A stretch of DNA of 42,809 nucleotides. Source: Brevinema andersonii. GTDB lineage: Bacteria > Spirochaetota > DYKD01. This document shows, piece after piece, positions 24,697 to 34,855 of the stretch. Location: the NCBI GenBank assembly GCA_020722765.1, contig DYKD01000022.1, positions 1-42,809 of the forward strand. The letters are read 5' to 3'. Within the stretch, counting starts at the first letter, position 1, and every line of letters starts with the position of its first letter. The notes under the pieces were generated by a model. That model was not told the DNA's origin, did no database searches, and saw only the letters and a list, made by a program, of their open reading frames with translations. The translations under genes and the position numbers were made by a program.

Positions 24697-25761
24697 TTAT
24701 TTTTTCTGAAGAAGTTTCATGGAGAAATCGATATAGACCCTATCCGCTTCTTCCTGCTTTCCCTGTTTTTTCAAGGCCTGAAACAAGAGGCGGGTTGCAA
24801 AGAGGGAATCAGGGTATTTCTCCACAAGTTTCGTGTAATATTGTTCCGCATTGCTGTATCTTTTCTTGGCCATCTCCTTCTTTGCTGTGATGGCCAGAGG
24901 ATCAACCGCAATCTCCTTCTCATAAGTGACCACATTCTTAGGAAAAACCTGCGGAACTGAAAATTCTTCGATCCCCTGCTCTTCCGCAAGCGAACGCTGT
25001 TCCCTCAGCTTTTTGAGTTCCTCTTCCTTCTGCCTGGCAAGACTTATGGCATCTGTCACATCAGCATCCTTGGCCATCAGTTCCCTTTCCTTTTGGGAAA
25101 GGATGTTCGTCATTTTTGAAAGTTTGTTTTTCAATTTCACTTCTGTAATCAGGAGCTGCCTCTTCATCTGTTTCCGTTCATTCGCCAGTCTGTTGATCTC
25201 TTTTTCCAGATTCTGCCTTAAAACCTCAGAATAGACCAGATCCTTCCTCATCTCTTTTTTTTGCATATAAATGGACAATGCAGAAATTGAACCAAAAATC
25301 AGAACTGCAGCCATAAACGCAATTCCAACAACCTTCATCCTTCTCATAAAAACCTGGCGCAAAGCATAGCTCACAAGCTCAATCTTCTGGTCCAAACTTA
25401 TCCTGTTAAACCTGATTCCCACCAGATAACGTGATGGCTTGCTTGCATGGAGAACCTTATGCCACCTGACTACACCTGCAATCTCCTCCAGATACCGTCC
25501 ACCAGGGACATCAATCTTCAACCTGACAGGACTCCCCCGCTGCACGAATTTTTCATGGATCGTCTCAACAGGATCAATCAGTTCAATCTGGATTCCTGAT
25601 GCTGAAAGGTCAACAGAGAAAGACTCCCTGAAATCCTCTTTACGTTTCTGGAAACAGTAGAGCACTGGAATCCTGACAGGCATACGCTTATTCCTGCGTG
25701 CACCTTTGGAATCCGTATATTGCCTCAAATAAGGGATTACAGAAAAAATGCCGAGAAACAT
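24697..25761 (-). CDS. PilZ-domain membrane protein with coiled coil and TPR-like tail
   Basis: 354 residues. A PilZ domain at residues ~22-135 has the c-di-GMP signature: RRNKR (RxxxR) and VDLSASGIQI (D/NxSxxG). A single membrane helix follows at ~143-165 (VVGIAFMAAVLIFGSISALS). A long Lys/Glu/Arg-rich coiled coil covers ~166-275 (QNLEKEINRLANERKQMKRQ). The end (~285-350) resembles tetratricopeptide or YbgF-type repeats (RYSNAEQYYTKLVEKYPDSL). The PilZ domain should be cytoplasmic and the coiled coil and TPR part probably periplasmic, a possible way to pass a c-di-GMP signal across the membrane. This is inference. The 166-bp gap to pgi holds the pgi promoter and no clear promoter for this gene. 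Confidence 0.8.
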   Translation of the reverse strand: MFLGIFSVIPYLRQYTDSKGARRNKRMPVRIPVLYCFQKRKEDFRESFSVDLSASGIQIELIDPVETIHEKFVQRGSPVRLKIDVPGGRYLEEIAGVVRWHKVLHASKPSRYLVGIRFNRISLDQKIELVSYALRQVFMRRMKVVGIAFMAAVLIFGSISALSIYMQKKEMRKDLVYSEVLRQNLEKEINRLANERKQMKRQLLITEVKLKNKLSKMTNILSQKERELMAKDADVTDAISLARQKEEELKKLREQRSLAEEQGIEEFSVPQVFPKNVVTYEKEIAVDPLAITAKKEMAKKRYSNAEQYYTKLVEKYPDSLFATRLLFQALKKQGKQEEADRVYIDFSMKLLQKK

Positions 25762-25880
25762 GAGACGACCACCTGTTATGAATTAGCCCTGCCTATAATA
25801 TACAACAGAAAAGATAAAAACCCCCTAAAAAAAAATTTTACCAGGCAACAAAAACAACCTATATACAGGTATTTAAAATA

Positions 25881-25909
25881 TTGACGAGCCCCCTCTTTCC
25901 ATATATATT
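25881..25909 (+). promoter_or_regulatory. Promoter of pgi-guaA-mutL
   Basis: TTGACG (25881-25886), 17-nt spacer, TATATT (25904-25909). Start expected near 25916, leaving a leader with GGAGG before the pgi GTG. Confidence 0.7.
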
Positions 25910-25939
25910 GATGACTTAATCAAATTTATGGAGGATTCC

Positions 25940-27232
25940 GTGACAATCATATTGAAGGAACATTATCTCAAAGGATTCATTGACGATGCCCATATTTCCA
26001 CTTATCAATCCCTTTTACAAAAGTCATTTGACACACTGACGAAAAAGACAGGCGAAGGGAAAGAGTTCCTTGGATGGCTATCCCTGCCTTCCTTAATCAC
26101 AAAGGACGAGATTGATGATATCAAACGGACAGCTGAAAAAATCCGAAACCAGTCCGAAGCCGTGATTTTCATAGGAATCGGAGGCTCTTATCTTGGTGCT
26201 AGGGCTGTGATTGATGCTATCAATGGTCCTCTTGCCAATGACATACATAACCCTAAAATCTATTATGCAGGACATAACATCTCCTCAGACTATACACACG
26301 ACCTCCTCACAGTGATCAGAGGCAAGGAAGTCTCCATGGTGGTCATTTCAAAATCCGGGACAACAACTGAACCAGCCATAGCTTTCCGCATCCTCAAAAA
26401 AGAATTTGAAAAAAAATACGGAGCATCTGCGAAAGACAGGATTGTGGCAATCACAGACAAGGCAAAAGGCGCACTGCGCACAATGGCCAACTCGGAAGGC
26501 TACAAAAGCTATGTCATCCCTGACGATGTGGGAGGCCGCTTTTCAGTATTGACCCCTGTCGGTCTCCTGCCCATTGCCATTGCAGGGATAGACATTTCAA
26601 AACTGGTTACGGGTGCACGCGCCATGGAAGAAGAGACCAGAAACTCTACAAACATAAACCATCCCCTCAACAGATACGCGGTCATACGGAATGCTCTCTA
26701 TGCTAAAGGGAAAAAAATCGAGATCATGGCGAATTTCGAACCTGGCCTCCATTACCTTACAGAATGGTGGAAACAGCTTTATGGTGAGAGTGAAGGAAAA
26801 GATAAGAAAGCCATTTTTCCTGCGGGTGTTGATTTTACAACAGACCTGCATTCCATGGGCCAATGGATACAGGACGGTGAAAGATCTATTTTTGAAACAT
26901 TTCTAATTGTGGAAAAATCAAGACACAACATCGAAATAACCAAACAGGATTCAGATCTGGATGAACTGAACTACCTTTCAGGGAAAGGACTTTCCTTCAT
27001 CAACTACAAAGCCTACGAAGGAACCGCACTTGCCCATTTCAATGGAGGTGTACCCAGCATGACCATAGAAGTGAGAAGCCTAGACGAAACCACTTTAGGC
27101 GAACTTATTTTCTTCTTTGAAAAAGCATGCGGACTTTCCGGTTACATGCTCGGAGTCAATCCGTTCAACCAGCCAGGTGTGGAAGAATACAAGAAAAACA
27201 TGTTTAAATTACTGAACAAACCAGGATATTGA
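25940..27232 (+). CDS. pgi: Glucose-6-phosphate isomerase
   Basis: About 430 residues. I choose GTG at 25940 because GGAGG (25930-25934) lies 5 nt before it; the ATG at 25928 overlaps that ribosome site and has none of its own. Sugar-isomerase signatures are IGIGGSYLGARAVIDA, VISKSGTTTEPAIAFRILK, and DDVGGRFSVLTPVGLLPI. Near the C-terminus VNPFNQPGVEEYKKNMF carries the conserved lysine. Length and sequence resemble the short Bacillus-type Pgi. It interconverts glucose-6-phosphate and fructose-6-phosphate. Its TGA abuts the guaA ATG with no gap, so translation is coupled. Confidence 0.95.
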   Translation: MTIILKEHYLKGFIDDAHISTYQSLLQKSFDTLTKKTGEGKEFLGWLSLPSLITKDEIDDIKRTAEKIRNQSEAVIFIGIGGSYLGARAVIDAINGPLANDIHNPKIYYAGHNISSDYTHDLLTVIRGKEVSMVVISKSGTTTEPAIAFRILKKEFEKKYGASAKDRIVAITDKAKGALRTMANSEGYKSYVIPDDVGGRFSVLTPVGLLPIAIAGIDISKLVTGARAMEEETRNSTNINHPLNRYAVIRNALYAKGKKIEIMANFEPGLHYLTEWWKQLYGESEGKDKKAIFPAGVDFTTDLHSMGQWIQDGERSIFETFLIVEKSRHNIEITKQDSDLDELNYLSGKGLSFINYKAYEGTALAHFNGGVPSMTIEVRSLDETTLGELIFFFEKACGLSGYMLGVNPFNQPGVEEYKKNMFKLLNKPGY

Positions 27233-28759
27233 ATGGAAAAAATCCTTATCCTTGATTTCGGATCACAATACACACAACTTATTGCACGCCGTATCCGTGA
27301 ACTAAACGTCTATTGCGAGATTCATCCATACAATCGCATCCCTGCCATAGACAGTTCTGTGAAAGGCGTGATACTGTCAGGAAGCCCGGCCTCTGTCAAT
27401 GACAAAGACGCACCCACACCTGATCTCAGTTCCCTACGTGGCAGAAAACCGCTTCTGGGTGTCTGTTATGGCGCACAGTTCCTTGCCAAAGCAGATGGCG
27501 GGAAAGTCGCAAAATCCGATTCACGGGAATACGGAAGAGCCAACCTCAAATTCGTAAACAACATGAATCCCCTCATGCGAAACATAGACCAGCACTCGCA
27601 AGTGTGGATGTCACACGGCGATACGATCATGGGAATGCCAAAGACATTTCACACCATAGCAAGCACTGAAGATGTAGCATGCGCGGCATATCAAATCGGC
27701 ACAGAAGAGACCTACGGCATACAGTTCCATCCGGAAGTCTATCACTCCACACAAGGCAGTGTACTCCTAAAGAATTTCGTTGTGGGGATTTGCGGTTGCG
27801 TGCAGGACTGGACTCCGGATTCTTTCATTGAAACGACCGTGAAAGCATTACGTGAAAAAATCGGGCAAGACAAAGTCGTGCTTGGCCTTTCTGGCGGAGT
27901 CGATTCCAGCGTTGCAGCCATACTCCTGCACAAAGCCATTGGAACAAACCTTTATTGCATATTCGTAGACAATGGGTTGCTTCGTAAAAACGAATACGAA
28001 GAAGTTCTTGAGACTTACAAAGGATTAGGTCTGAATGTTATTGGGGTTGATGCAAAGAAAATATTCATAGATGGCCTCAAAGGGATTTCAGAACCAGAAA
28101 AGAAACGAAAAGTGATAGGTGGCAAATTCATTGAAGTATTTGATGCAGAAGCGCATAAACTGAAAGATATCAAATGGCTTGGTCAAGGAACAATCTATCC
28201 TGATGTCATTGAATCTGTTTCTGTGAAAGGTCCGAGCGCTACTATCAAATCCCACCACAATGTCGGTGGCTTACCGGAAAAAATGAAACTCGAAATCGTA
28301 GAACCCTTGCGCCTTCTCTTCAAAGATGAAGTGCGCAGAGTGGGAAAAGCTTTGGAAATCCCTCAAAATATCTTAGGCCGTCACCCTTTCCCTGGTCCTG
28401 GATTAGGGATCCGTATCCTAGGTGATGTCACAGAAGAGAAAGTTCGTGTCCTTCAAGAAGTGGATTCTATTTTCATCAATGGCCTTAAAGATTACAATCT
28501 CTATGATACTGTGTGGCAAGCCGCAGCCATCCTCCTTCCTATCCAATCTGTGGGAGTTATGGGTGATGAGCGCACTTATGAAAATGTTGTCGCCCTGCGT
28601 GCTGTCACATCAACTGATGGCATGACAGCAGATTGGGTCCATCTTCCTTATGAATTCCTTGCGAAAATGTCCAATGAGATCATCAACAAGGTGCGCGGTG
28701 TGAACAGGGTTGTCTATGACATCAGTTCGAAACCTCCAGCCACAATAGAATGGGAATAA
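27233..28759 (+). CDS. guaA: GMP synthase (glutamine-hydrolysing)
   Basis: 508 residues, complete. Class I glutamine amidotransferase domain: nucleophile C78 in [12 protein letters not shown], with H166 and E168 in [11 protein letters not shown]. The ATP pyrophosphatase loop is [16 protein letters not shown] (residues ~218-232). The C-terminal dimerisation domain has [18 protein letters not shown] and ends [14 protein letters not shown]. It converts XMP, glutamine and ATP to GMP. Second gene of the pgi-guaA-mutL unit; mutL starts 3 nt after its stop. Confidence 0.97.
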   Translation: MEKILILDFGSQYTQLIARRIRELNVYCEIHPYNRIPAIDSSVKGVILSGSPASVNDKDAPTPDLSSLRGRKPLLGVCYGAQFLAKADGGKVAKSDSREYGRANLKFVNNMNPLMRNIDQHSQVWMSHGDTIMGMPKTFHTIASTEDVACAAYQIGTEETYGIQFHPEVYHSTQGSVLLKNFVVGICGCVQDWTPDSFIETTVKALREKIGQDKVVLGLSGGVDSSVAAILLHKAIGTNLYCIFVDNGLLRKNEYEEVLETYKGLGLNVIGVDAKKIFIDGLKGISEPEKKRKVIGGKFIEVFDAEAHKLKDIKWLGQGTIYPDVIESVSVKGPSATIKSHHNVGGLPEKMKLEIVEPLRLLFKDEVRRVGKALEIPQNILGRHPFPGPGLGIRILGDVTEEKVRVLQEVDSIFINGLKDYNLYDTVWQAAAILLPIQSVGVMGDERTYENVVALRAVTSTDGMTADWVHLPYEFLAKMSNEIINKVRGVNRVVYDISSKPPATIEWE

Positions 28760-28762
28760 TCC

Positions 28763-30610
28763 TTGTCCATAAAACTTCTTCCTCCGGAAATCTATAACAA
28801 GATCGCAGCAGGCGAAGTGGTGGAAAACCCCGCTTCAGTTGTCAAAGAGCTTGTTGAAAATTCCATAGACGCCAATGCCACGCACATCAGAATCACGATA
28901 AAAGAGTCCGGAAAGCGTGAAATCACAATAAGTGACAATGGCGATGGAATCAATCCTGATGACATCTCGCTTGCTTTTGCCAAACATGCCACGAGCAAGA
29001 TTTCGGGTATGGATGACCTGGAGGAAATCCACACTCTTGGCTTCAGAGGAGAGGCGCTCTCCTCCATCGCTTCTGTAAGCGAAGTGACTCTGATTACAAG
29101 CACGGAAGATTCTGAATCCGCAATACAGGTCCATCTTAAAAACGGGAACATCGTGGAAAAGAAGGATGCAGCACGCTCACGTGGCACAACCATCACAATA
29201 GAACACCTTTTTGAGAATGTCCCTGCACGTCTCAAGTTCCTCAAGCAGGATGCCACAGAACTGAAATACGTAAAACAGATACTCTTCAAAATCCTCCTTG
29301 CAAATCCACAGCTCCAGATGGAACTGGTCGTGGACGAGAACACTGCGTTCAGATACACTTCTGTCAACAACCATTACGAACGGATCATCCAGGTTTATGG
29401 CGATGATTTCCAGGAAATATTGGTTGAAGGAAACGGACGGATAGACAACATGACCTTGCACGCCTGGATCGGCAAACCGCAGTTCGGAAAGACAAACAGG
29501 AACTACCAGTTTTTCTTCATCAACCGCAGGGCTGTGGATACAAATTTTTTCCTGCCCCTTTTAAGGAATGTTTACAGTGGATTCATGACTTCAGAAAAAC
29601 ATCCCATTGCCTTCATCTATCTCACTGCAGACCCTGCTGAAGTGGATGTGAACGTGCACCCTGCAAAACGCGAAGTACGTTTCAGGAACCAATCCATTGT
29701 CTATGACCTGATCTACCACGCACTCAAAAAAGCGTTGCAATCAACCGAGTCCGTAACCAATATAAGACCCATTACGCTTTCCAATCCTTTTGCAGGACAA
29801 AAACAGCAGGAAACCGCGGCTTCAGGTGATGCAAACATCGAATCACGGAAAGAGAGCATCAAGCAGTCCATTTCAGATTATATGGGCAACCGATCAAAAG
29901 ACCAGTCCCTTTTTTCAGGGACATCCACATCATTCGATGTTGGAAGAAAAGAGATCAACATGACCAGGATGATGGCAGACCAGCAACCTGGGGCTCTGAA
30001 GAACAAACTCCTTACCAGCCTCTTTTCAGAATCGATTGTGGTGCTTGGACAGTTATTCAACACATATATCCTGATCGAATCCGGAACGGACTTTTTCCTC
30101 ATAGACCAGCATGCAGCGCATGAAAGGATTTTATTTGAGCGATTAAAAAAGGAATCCCTTGAATCAGAAGTTCCCTCACAGCATCTTCTCATACCTTTCC
30201 AGGTTGAAGTGAATCCCACGCAATGGGAGTCTGTAAAACAGTCGCTTGAGCTTTTCCAACTGTTGGGATATGAAGTGGAGGATTTTGGCCAGAACACTCT
30301 CATTATCAGGGCTGTGCCCGTGTTTGTAAGAAAGACAAACGACAAGGAGATGGTGAAAGACCTGATAGACATTATCAGTTCTGAAGAGAGCAGAAAAATC
30401 GACAAGACGACACTGACAGACAGGATGCTGGAATCAGTGGCTTGCAAATCAGCTATCAAAGCAGGAGACTATCAGACACGTGAAGAGATGGAAGCGCTTC
30501 TGGAACAGATTGCTGGGCTTGACAACGCATTAAACTGCCCTCACGGAAGACCGTTCCTCATCAAGCTCGAGAAAGGCGAGATAGAAAAATGGTTCATGCG
30601 GAAAGTGTGA
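28763..30610 (+). CDS. mutL: DNA mismatch repair protein MutL, endonuclease-type
   Basis: 615 residues from a TTG start. The family's conserved N-terminus LPPEIYNKIAAGEVVENPAS fixes the start. GHKL ATPase motifs: VKELVENSIDA, SDNGDGI, and TLGFRGEALSSIASVSEV. A variable linker covers ~340-410. The C-terminal dimerisation domain carries the metal-dependent nicking motif DQHAAHERILFE (DQHAx2Ex4E) near residue 450. It also has SVACKSAIKAGD and NCPHGRPFLIKL. So it should nick DNA itself, as in bacteria without MutH. It couples MutS mismatch recognition to strand removal. mutS is not in the window. Confidence 0.95.
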   Translation: MSIKLLPPEIYNKIAAGEVVENPASVVKELVENSIDANATHIRITIKESGKREITISDNGDGINPDDISLAFAKHATSKISGMDDLEEIHTLGFRGEALSSIASVSEVTLITSTEDSESAIQVHLKNGNIVEKKDAARSRGTTITIEHLFENVPARLKFLKQDATELKYVKQILFKILLANPQLQMELVVDENTAFRYTSVNNHYERIIQVYGDDFQEILVEGNGRIDNMTLHAWIGKPQFGKTNRNYQFFFINRRAVDTNFFLPLLRNVYSGFMTSEKHPIAFIYLTADPAEVDVNVHPAKREVRFRNQSIVYDLIYHALKKALQSTESVTNIRPITLSNPFAGQKQQETAASGDANIESRKESIKQSISDYMGNRSKDQSLFSGTSTSFDVGRKEINMTRMMADQQPGALKNKLLTSLFSESIVVLGQLFNTYILIESGTDFFLIDQHAAHERILFERLKKESLESEVPSQHLLIPFQVEVNPTQWESVKQSLELFQLLGYEVEDFGQNTLIIRAVPVFVRKTNDKEMVKDLIDIISSEESRKIDKTTLTDRMLESVACKSAIKAGDYQTREEMEALLEQIAGLDNALNCPHGRPFLIKLEKGEIEKWFMRKV

Positions 30611-30849
30611 AAGCAACCGGCGTCATACAAAGCTCATCACTCATTTTTGATAGTCAAATATGACATTTTATCGGTTCTAGACAGACTCCACCCATACCAT
30701 TGACATTGATGGTTCAGCCCCAGTTCCCTGACCCAACATTGACATCCGTTTAGTTATTTCCAATGAACCTCCTCTCAGCAAGCTATGAGGAATTATCAAG
30801 TTAAATTTCAAGCACTTCACCCTATTGGTAAAACCGCATTGTTAAAATC
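30611..30849. other. Convergent intergenic region, nothing recognised
   Basis: 239 bp between the convergent mutL and hybrid kinase genes. I see no ORF of note, no hairpin followed by a T-run and no promoter pattern serving a neighbour. Confidence 0.4.
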
Positions 30850-33800
30850 CTATACATGATGATTCTTCTCATGAATGACTCTGTTCAGCAATATCCCAAG
30901 TTCATTGGCACGGTATGGTTTTCCAATCGCATCCTTAAAGCCGAAACTCCGAGGACTTGCCATGACAGGATCCTCGGAATAACCGCTTGATGCAATAGCC
31001 ACGATATTCGGATCAAACTCCATCAGTTCACGGACTGTAGCAACACCACCCAATCCATTCACGACTGTAAGATCCAAAATGACAGCATCATAAGGCCTAC
31101 CACGATTCTGAGCTGACTTGTATTTTTCAACAGCTTCCTCTCCACAAGAGACAGCATCAACAGAAAACCCCATGTACGAGAGGCTTACACTTATCAGACT
31201 TCGCATAAATTCCTCATCATCCATGACCAGGATGTTCCCTTTTCCATTCACAGCTTGTTCATTGAGAGGATCGTAGTCAGGGTCACCATCAGAAAATGGA
31301 AGATAGAAAACAAATGTACTTCCCTTGTTCTCTTCTGATGTCACTTCAATCAATCCGTTATGTTTCTTTACAATTGAATATGCCGTAGAAAGACCTAAAC
31401 CAGTCCCTGTTTTTTTAGTCGTAAAGAAAGGATCGAATATTTTTGATAAAAGATCCTTGGATATGCCAGTTCCATAATCCCGGAAACTTATTTTCACATG
31501 ACTTACAGGTTTGAGTTTTGAAGGCAATCCTGCTCCTGGAAACACATTCTCTATTGTCACATCAAGAATACCTCCGTGAGGCATAGCCTGGCTGGCATTT
31601 AGGACAACATTATCAATCGCCTGGCCAATCTGGTTGACATCGACTTCACACACATGTGCTTCATCAGAGAAATGAAACACTGGTTTTACGGGTGTTCCAC
31701 TCAACAAGAACACAGTGGTATCCTGGACTATCCGAGAAATATCCACTGATGTCTTGACAAGGTCTCCACCTTTTGAAAACGCAAGAAGTTGATACGTGAG
31801 ATTTTTTGCACGTTCAAAGATTTTCGAGATCTTGTTCAGACTTTCCAATGCTTTTCCATAGGATTCCATAGCTATGAAATCCTGGGCAAGCTCCACATAT
31901 CCAAAGAGACCAGAAAGAAGGTTATTGAAATCATGGGCGATACCTCCCGCCAGGATACTCAAAGACTCCAATTTAGATGATTTCACAAGCTCATCTTCTA
32001 TGCGATGACGTTCAGTCACATTACGCACGACACAGACAAACTCGTCATATCCTGAAGGTGATACGACAACTTCAAAATATGAGACTGACTTGCCATATAT
32101 TGAAAAGGAGAAGGAAAGAGTCCGCTGTTCCATGCCGACTCGTTGCACTATTTCCAAAGCGACCATCCGTTCTGCCCTTGACTGGATCATGGAATAAAAG
32201 TTCTCATCCTCTTCAGGATTGTCCTTAAAAATTCCAATCATGTCATTCTTGATTTCTTTCTCAATGACCCTTCCATCTGAACATATCCTGAATATGGAAT
32301 CTGGAATGGCATTCAGCAAAGCCCTTGTCTTTGCCTCACTCAATCTGAGAGCATTCTCATGATGGATCCTTTCTGATATATCCATTCCTACCAGAAGCAG
32401 GCATTTCTCCCCTTTGATTAATATGACTGTCATAGAAATGAATACAGGAATGATCTCGCCTGATTTTTTTCTTACATTCACCAGAGCAGATATGACTTCA
32501 TTACCTGTCGTCAAGGCTTTGATGATATTTTCCCTCTGTTCTATATCAATCCAAAGAGAAAGATCTGACGACGTATGACCTTCCATCTCTTCTACTGAAT
32601 ATCCTGTCAATCTGCAAAAAGCTGGGTTGACATTCAAAAACCGCCCCTCTTTGAATGTCGAAATGGACATGGCTGAAGGATTGATCTTAAAAATCAGCTC
32701 AAGACGTTCCTGATATTCATGAAGCACATCCTCGGCCCGAATACGTGCAGTCACATCACGCAAAATGGACTGATAACGGCCATTCTCCATCCGTTTGGAA
32801 ACCATCTCGACAATGATCGCACTTCCGTCCGCACATTGCATGTTCCGCACGCTTGTCACAGTATGTCCGAAATTCAAGGAAGCAAAACGGAGTGGCATAT
32901 TTTTCAACGACTCCTGGGTAAACAGTTCTGAAAACTTCAAATGAAGAAGTTCACCCTGAAGGTGACCCGTCATCTCTTCGGCTTTCCTGTTTGCAGAAAC
33001 AATGAATCCCTCTTCATCAACTTCAAAAATAGCTTCAGAAGCCTGTTCCACCAGATACCTATATCTCTCCTCGCTCTCACGCAACTGATCCAGGGAATCA
33101 TGTTCCCTAACCAATGTCTCTTTCAAGTCATTTATGATACGCCCCATAAACACTCCTGCAAGAGAAAAAACCATGAAAGCGACCCTGTTGATAAAATATT
33201 CAGAATCTGATAGAGATAAAACTCCTGCTGATGAACCATTCACTATCCAGGAGACATAATAATAAACCGCGAAAACATAGGCACTAGCCAAAAGGGCTAT
33301 CTGGTAACCGAAACGAATTGAAGCCCACAACATGAACAGTGTAATGAACAAAAAATAATAATCATTTATGAATTTAGATGGGAAAAGCGCTTGCACACCA
33401 AAAAGCAGAAAAACCAGTACTATTTCCAGCCCTTCCTTTTTCTTTATACGCTTTTTTTTCCCAAAAAAGACAATGTCTTGACTTCCCTCTGCCAATAAAC
33501 CTAATTCACCCATGGCTGGTGTCACAAAAGAAAGAAGAGGAATGGAAACCAGGAGAACACCATAAATAGAAGCCATAGAGCCGGAGAGGATTTCCTGAAC
33601 CAAGGAAAAATCCAAAGGAATGTTTCCAGCCTTAAGAAACAGCATAGGGAACAAAGAACTAGGAATAGCAGGAATAAATAAACCCCAAATGATGAACATC
33701 AGGACAGATCTGATATTATCCAGTCTGGCATGCCCTTTCATCATCCTCACATAAAAAAACCAGTAAAACAGGATAGCAAGGACATCTGCAATCCGATAAA

Positions 33801-34071
33801 AGAAAAGGTTTTGCAACGGAGGATTCAGCCAAAGCAATGTCCCCAATGTGAATCCCAGATAAACTCCAGGAACAACCCGAAGTCCCCACCAAGTGACCAT
33901 GACAATACCAAGGGGAACTCCGTAAAGTATGACAAGTTGCGACGGGAAAGGCGATATGGAAAAGGAGGCCGCATCAGCAAGAAAAGCCACAAGTATAGGA
34001 ACAATCCAAGTCCACCAAGGAAGGTTCTTGTTTAAGACTATTGGACTCTTTATTTCCTTATGCATCATCAA
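30850..34071 (-). CDS. Hybrid sensor histidine kinase: MASE1-like membrane sensor, three PAS, HisKA, HATPase, REC
   Basis: 1073 residues. The first ~325 hold about eight membrane helices of the MASE1-like type. A short helix leads to three PAS domains (about 335-450, 455-575 and 580-695; e.g. FKINPSAMSISTFKEGRFLN). The kinase follows: phosphoacceptor histidine in LAGGIAHDFNNLLSGLFG, ATPase N-box DNVVLNASQAMP, G1 FRDYGTGIS, F-box FDPFFTTKK and G2 TGTGLGLSTAYSI. A receiver at ~945-1065 has MDDEEFMRSL, phosphoacceptor in AVILDLTVVNG and the lysine of DAIGKPYRA. There is no output domain, so it should signal through a separate phosphotransfer or regulator. AAAGGA precedes the ATG. It is third in a unit with nadA; stimulus unknown. 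Confidence 0.9.
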   Translation of the reverse strand: MMMHKEIKSPIVLNKNLPWWTWIVPILVAFLADAASFSISPFPSQLVILYGVPLGIVMVTWWGLRVVPGVYLGFTLGTLLWLNPPLQNLFFYRIADVLAILFYWFFYVRMMKGHARLDNIRSVLMFIIWGLFIPAIPSSLFPMLFLKAGNIPLDFSLVQEILSGSMASIYGVLLVSIPLLSFVTPAMGELGLLAEGSQDIVFFGKKKRIKKKEGLEIVLVFLLFGVQALFPSKFINDYYFLFITLFMLWASIRFGYQIALLASAYVFAVYYYVSWIVNGSSAGVLSLSDSEYFINRVAFMVFSLAGVFMGRIINDLKETLVREHDSLDQLRESEERYRYLVEQASEAIFEVDEEGFIVSANRKAEEMTGHLQGELLHLKFSELFTQESLKNMPLRFASLNFGHTVTSVRNMQCADGSAIIVEMVSKRMENGRYQSILRDVTARIRAEDVLHEYQERLELIFKINPSAMSISTFKEGRFLNVNPAFCRLTGYSVEEMEGHTSSDLSLWIDIEQRENIIKALTTGNEVISALVNVRKKSGEIIPVFISMTVILIKGEKCLLLVGMDISERIHHENALRLSEAKTRALLNAIPDSIFRICSDGRVIEKEIKNDMIGIFKDNPEEDENFYSMIQSRAERMVALEIVQRVGMEQRTLSFSFSIYGKSVSYFEVVVSPSGYDEFVCVVRNVTERHRIEDELVKSSKLESLSILAGGIAHDFNNLLSGLFGYVELAQDFIAMESYGKALESLNKISKIFERAKNLTYQLLAFSKGGDLVKTSVDISRIVQDTTVFLLSGTPVKPVFHFSDEAHVCEVDVNQIGQAIDNVVLNASQAMPHGGILDVTIENVFPGAGLPSKLKPVSHVKISFRDYGTGISKDLLSKIFDPFFTTKKTGTGLGLSTAYSIVKKHNGLIEVTSEENKGSTFVFYLPFSDGDPDYDPLNEQAVNGKGNILVMDDEEFMRSLISVSLSYMGFSVDAVSCGEEAVEKYKSAQNRGRPYDAVILDLTVVNGLGGVATVRELMEFDPNIVAIASSGYSEDPVMASPRSFGFKDAIGKPYRANELGILLNRVIHEKNHHV

Positions 34072-34084
34072 ATCCTTTCGAGAA

Positions 34085-34855
34085 TCAAACCAGGTCTGAG
34101 AAACGGAAATCCATCACCATCTTCTCAAGCTTCTGCTGCACGAGTTTCAGGACATCGCTTCTCGTCAAACCATTATACTCTGTACCGTTTCCCATCTCTA
34201 TTTTCAATGTTTTTCCTTCATCACCCACATCAATACTGGAAAGGAACTTCGCACACTTGCTGAAAAGGCGCGCTCCTTCTTTCAGCAAAAGCTGGAGGGC
34301 TTTCTCTTCACCATGGCGTTTTATGTTCAGAATGAAAGTCTCCACTTCATAAGGCATCTTCCCTTTTGGAGCCCTCGTAAACCTCTGAAATGCCAAAGTC
34401 AACAGATCATAAATCTTAAGGTCCTTGAGATTATGATTGTCAACCATCATCCGCACAGTGAGCCAGTCATTCCTGTAGAAAGTTTCTACGGCACCACAAA
34501 GATGGCGGGCCTCAAAAGGAAGTCCCTCATCAACATAAAGTTCAGGATAAGCGGCAATCTTGTCTGCCATATCTTCCAACATCTTCTCTATTTTTTTTGT
34601 AAAAGTCTTATCTGTCTTGATTCTGATTTCGCGTTCCTTTTCCTCATATTGGTTCTTCCTATCTTCCAAAGCCATCACTTCAGCATAGAAAAATGTCTGC
34701 AGATCAATCCTGTTCTTCAAAGCCTCGGTATATCTTTCATTGAAACCCTCGACATTGAAAAACTGTTCCCCCATAAGCTCAGCATATTCCATAAACTTCT
34801 TCCTGATTTTCTGTACTAGAGAAGTGATTTCTTCATTCGTCAGTCTCTTATTCAT
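34085..34855 (-). CDS. Conserved-looking protein of unknown function
   Basis: 256 residues, hydrophilic, rich in charged helices, no signal peptide or membrane segment. The N-terminus reads LTNEEITSLVQKIRKKFMEY, then FNERYTEALKNRIDLQTFFY; a Lys/Glu-rich helix lies at ~65-100. A compact middle part (EARHLCGAVETFYRNDWLTV) and an acidic beta-like end (SIDVGDEGKTLKIEMGNGTE) follow. I do not recognise the family. Its ATG overlaps the nadA stop (ATGA), and the kinase begins 13 nt after its own stop, so it is a coupled middle cistron. Codon use looks like its neighbours. A cytoplasmic role tied to the kinase is possible but not shown. Confidence 0.75.
   Translation of the reverse strand: MNKRLTNEEITSLVQKIRKKFMEYAELMGEQFFNVEGFNERYTEALKNRIDLQTFFYAEVMALEDRKNQYEEKEREIRIKTDKTFTKKIEKMLEDMADKIAAYPELYVDEGLPFEARHLCGAVETFYRNDWLTVRMMVDNHNLKDLKIYDLLTLAFQRFTRAPKGKMPYEVETFILNIKRHGEEKALQLLLKEGARLFSKCAKFLSSIDVGDEGKTLKIEMGNGTEYNGLTRSDVLKLVQQKLEKMVMDFRFSDLV

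Noticed and set aside
25928-25939. Upstream ATG as the pgi start
   Set aside because: This ATG overlaps the GGAGG that best serves the GTG at 25940, and it has no ribosome site itself.
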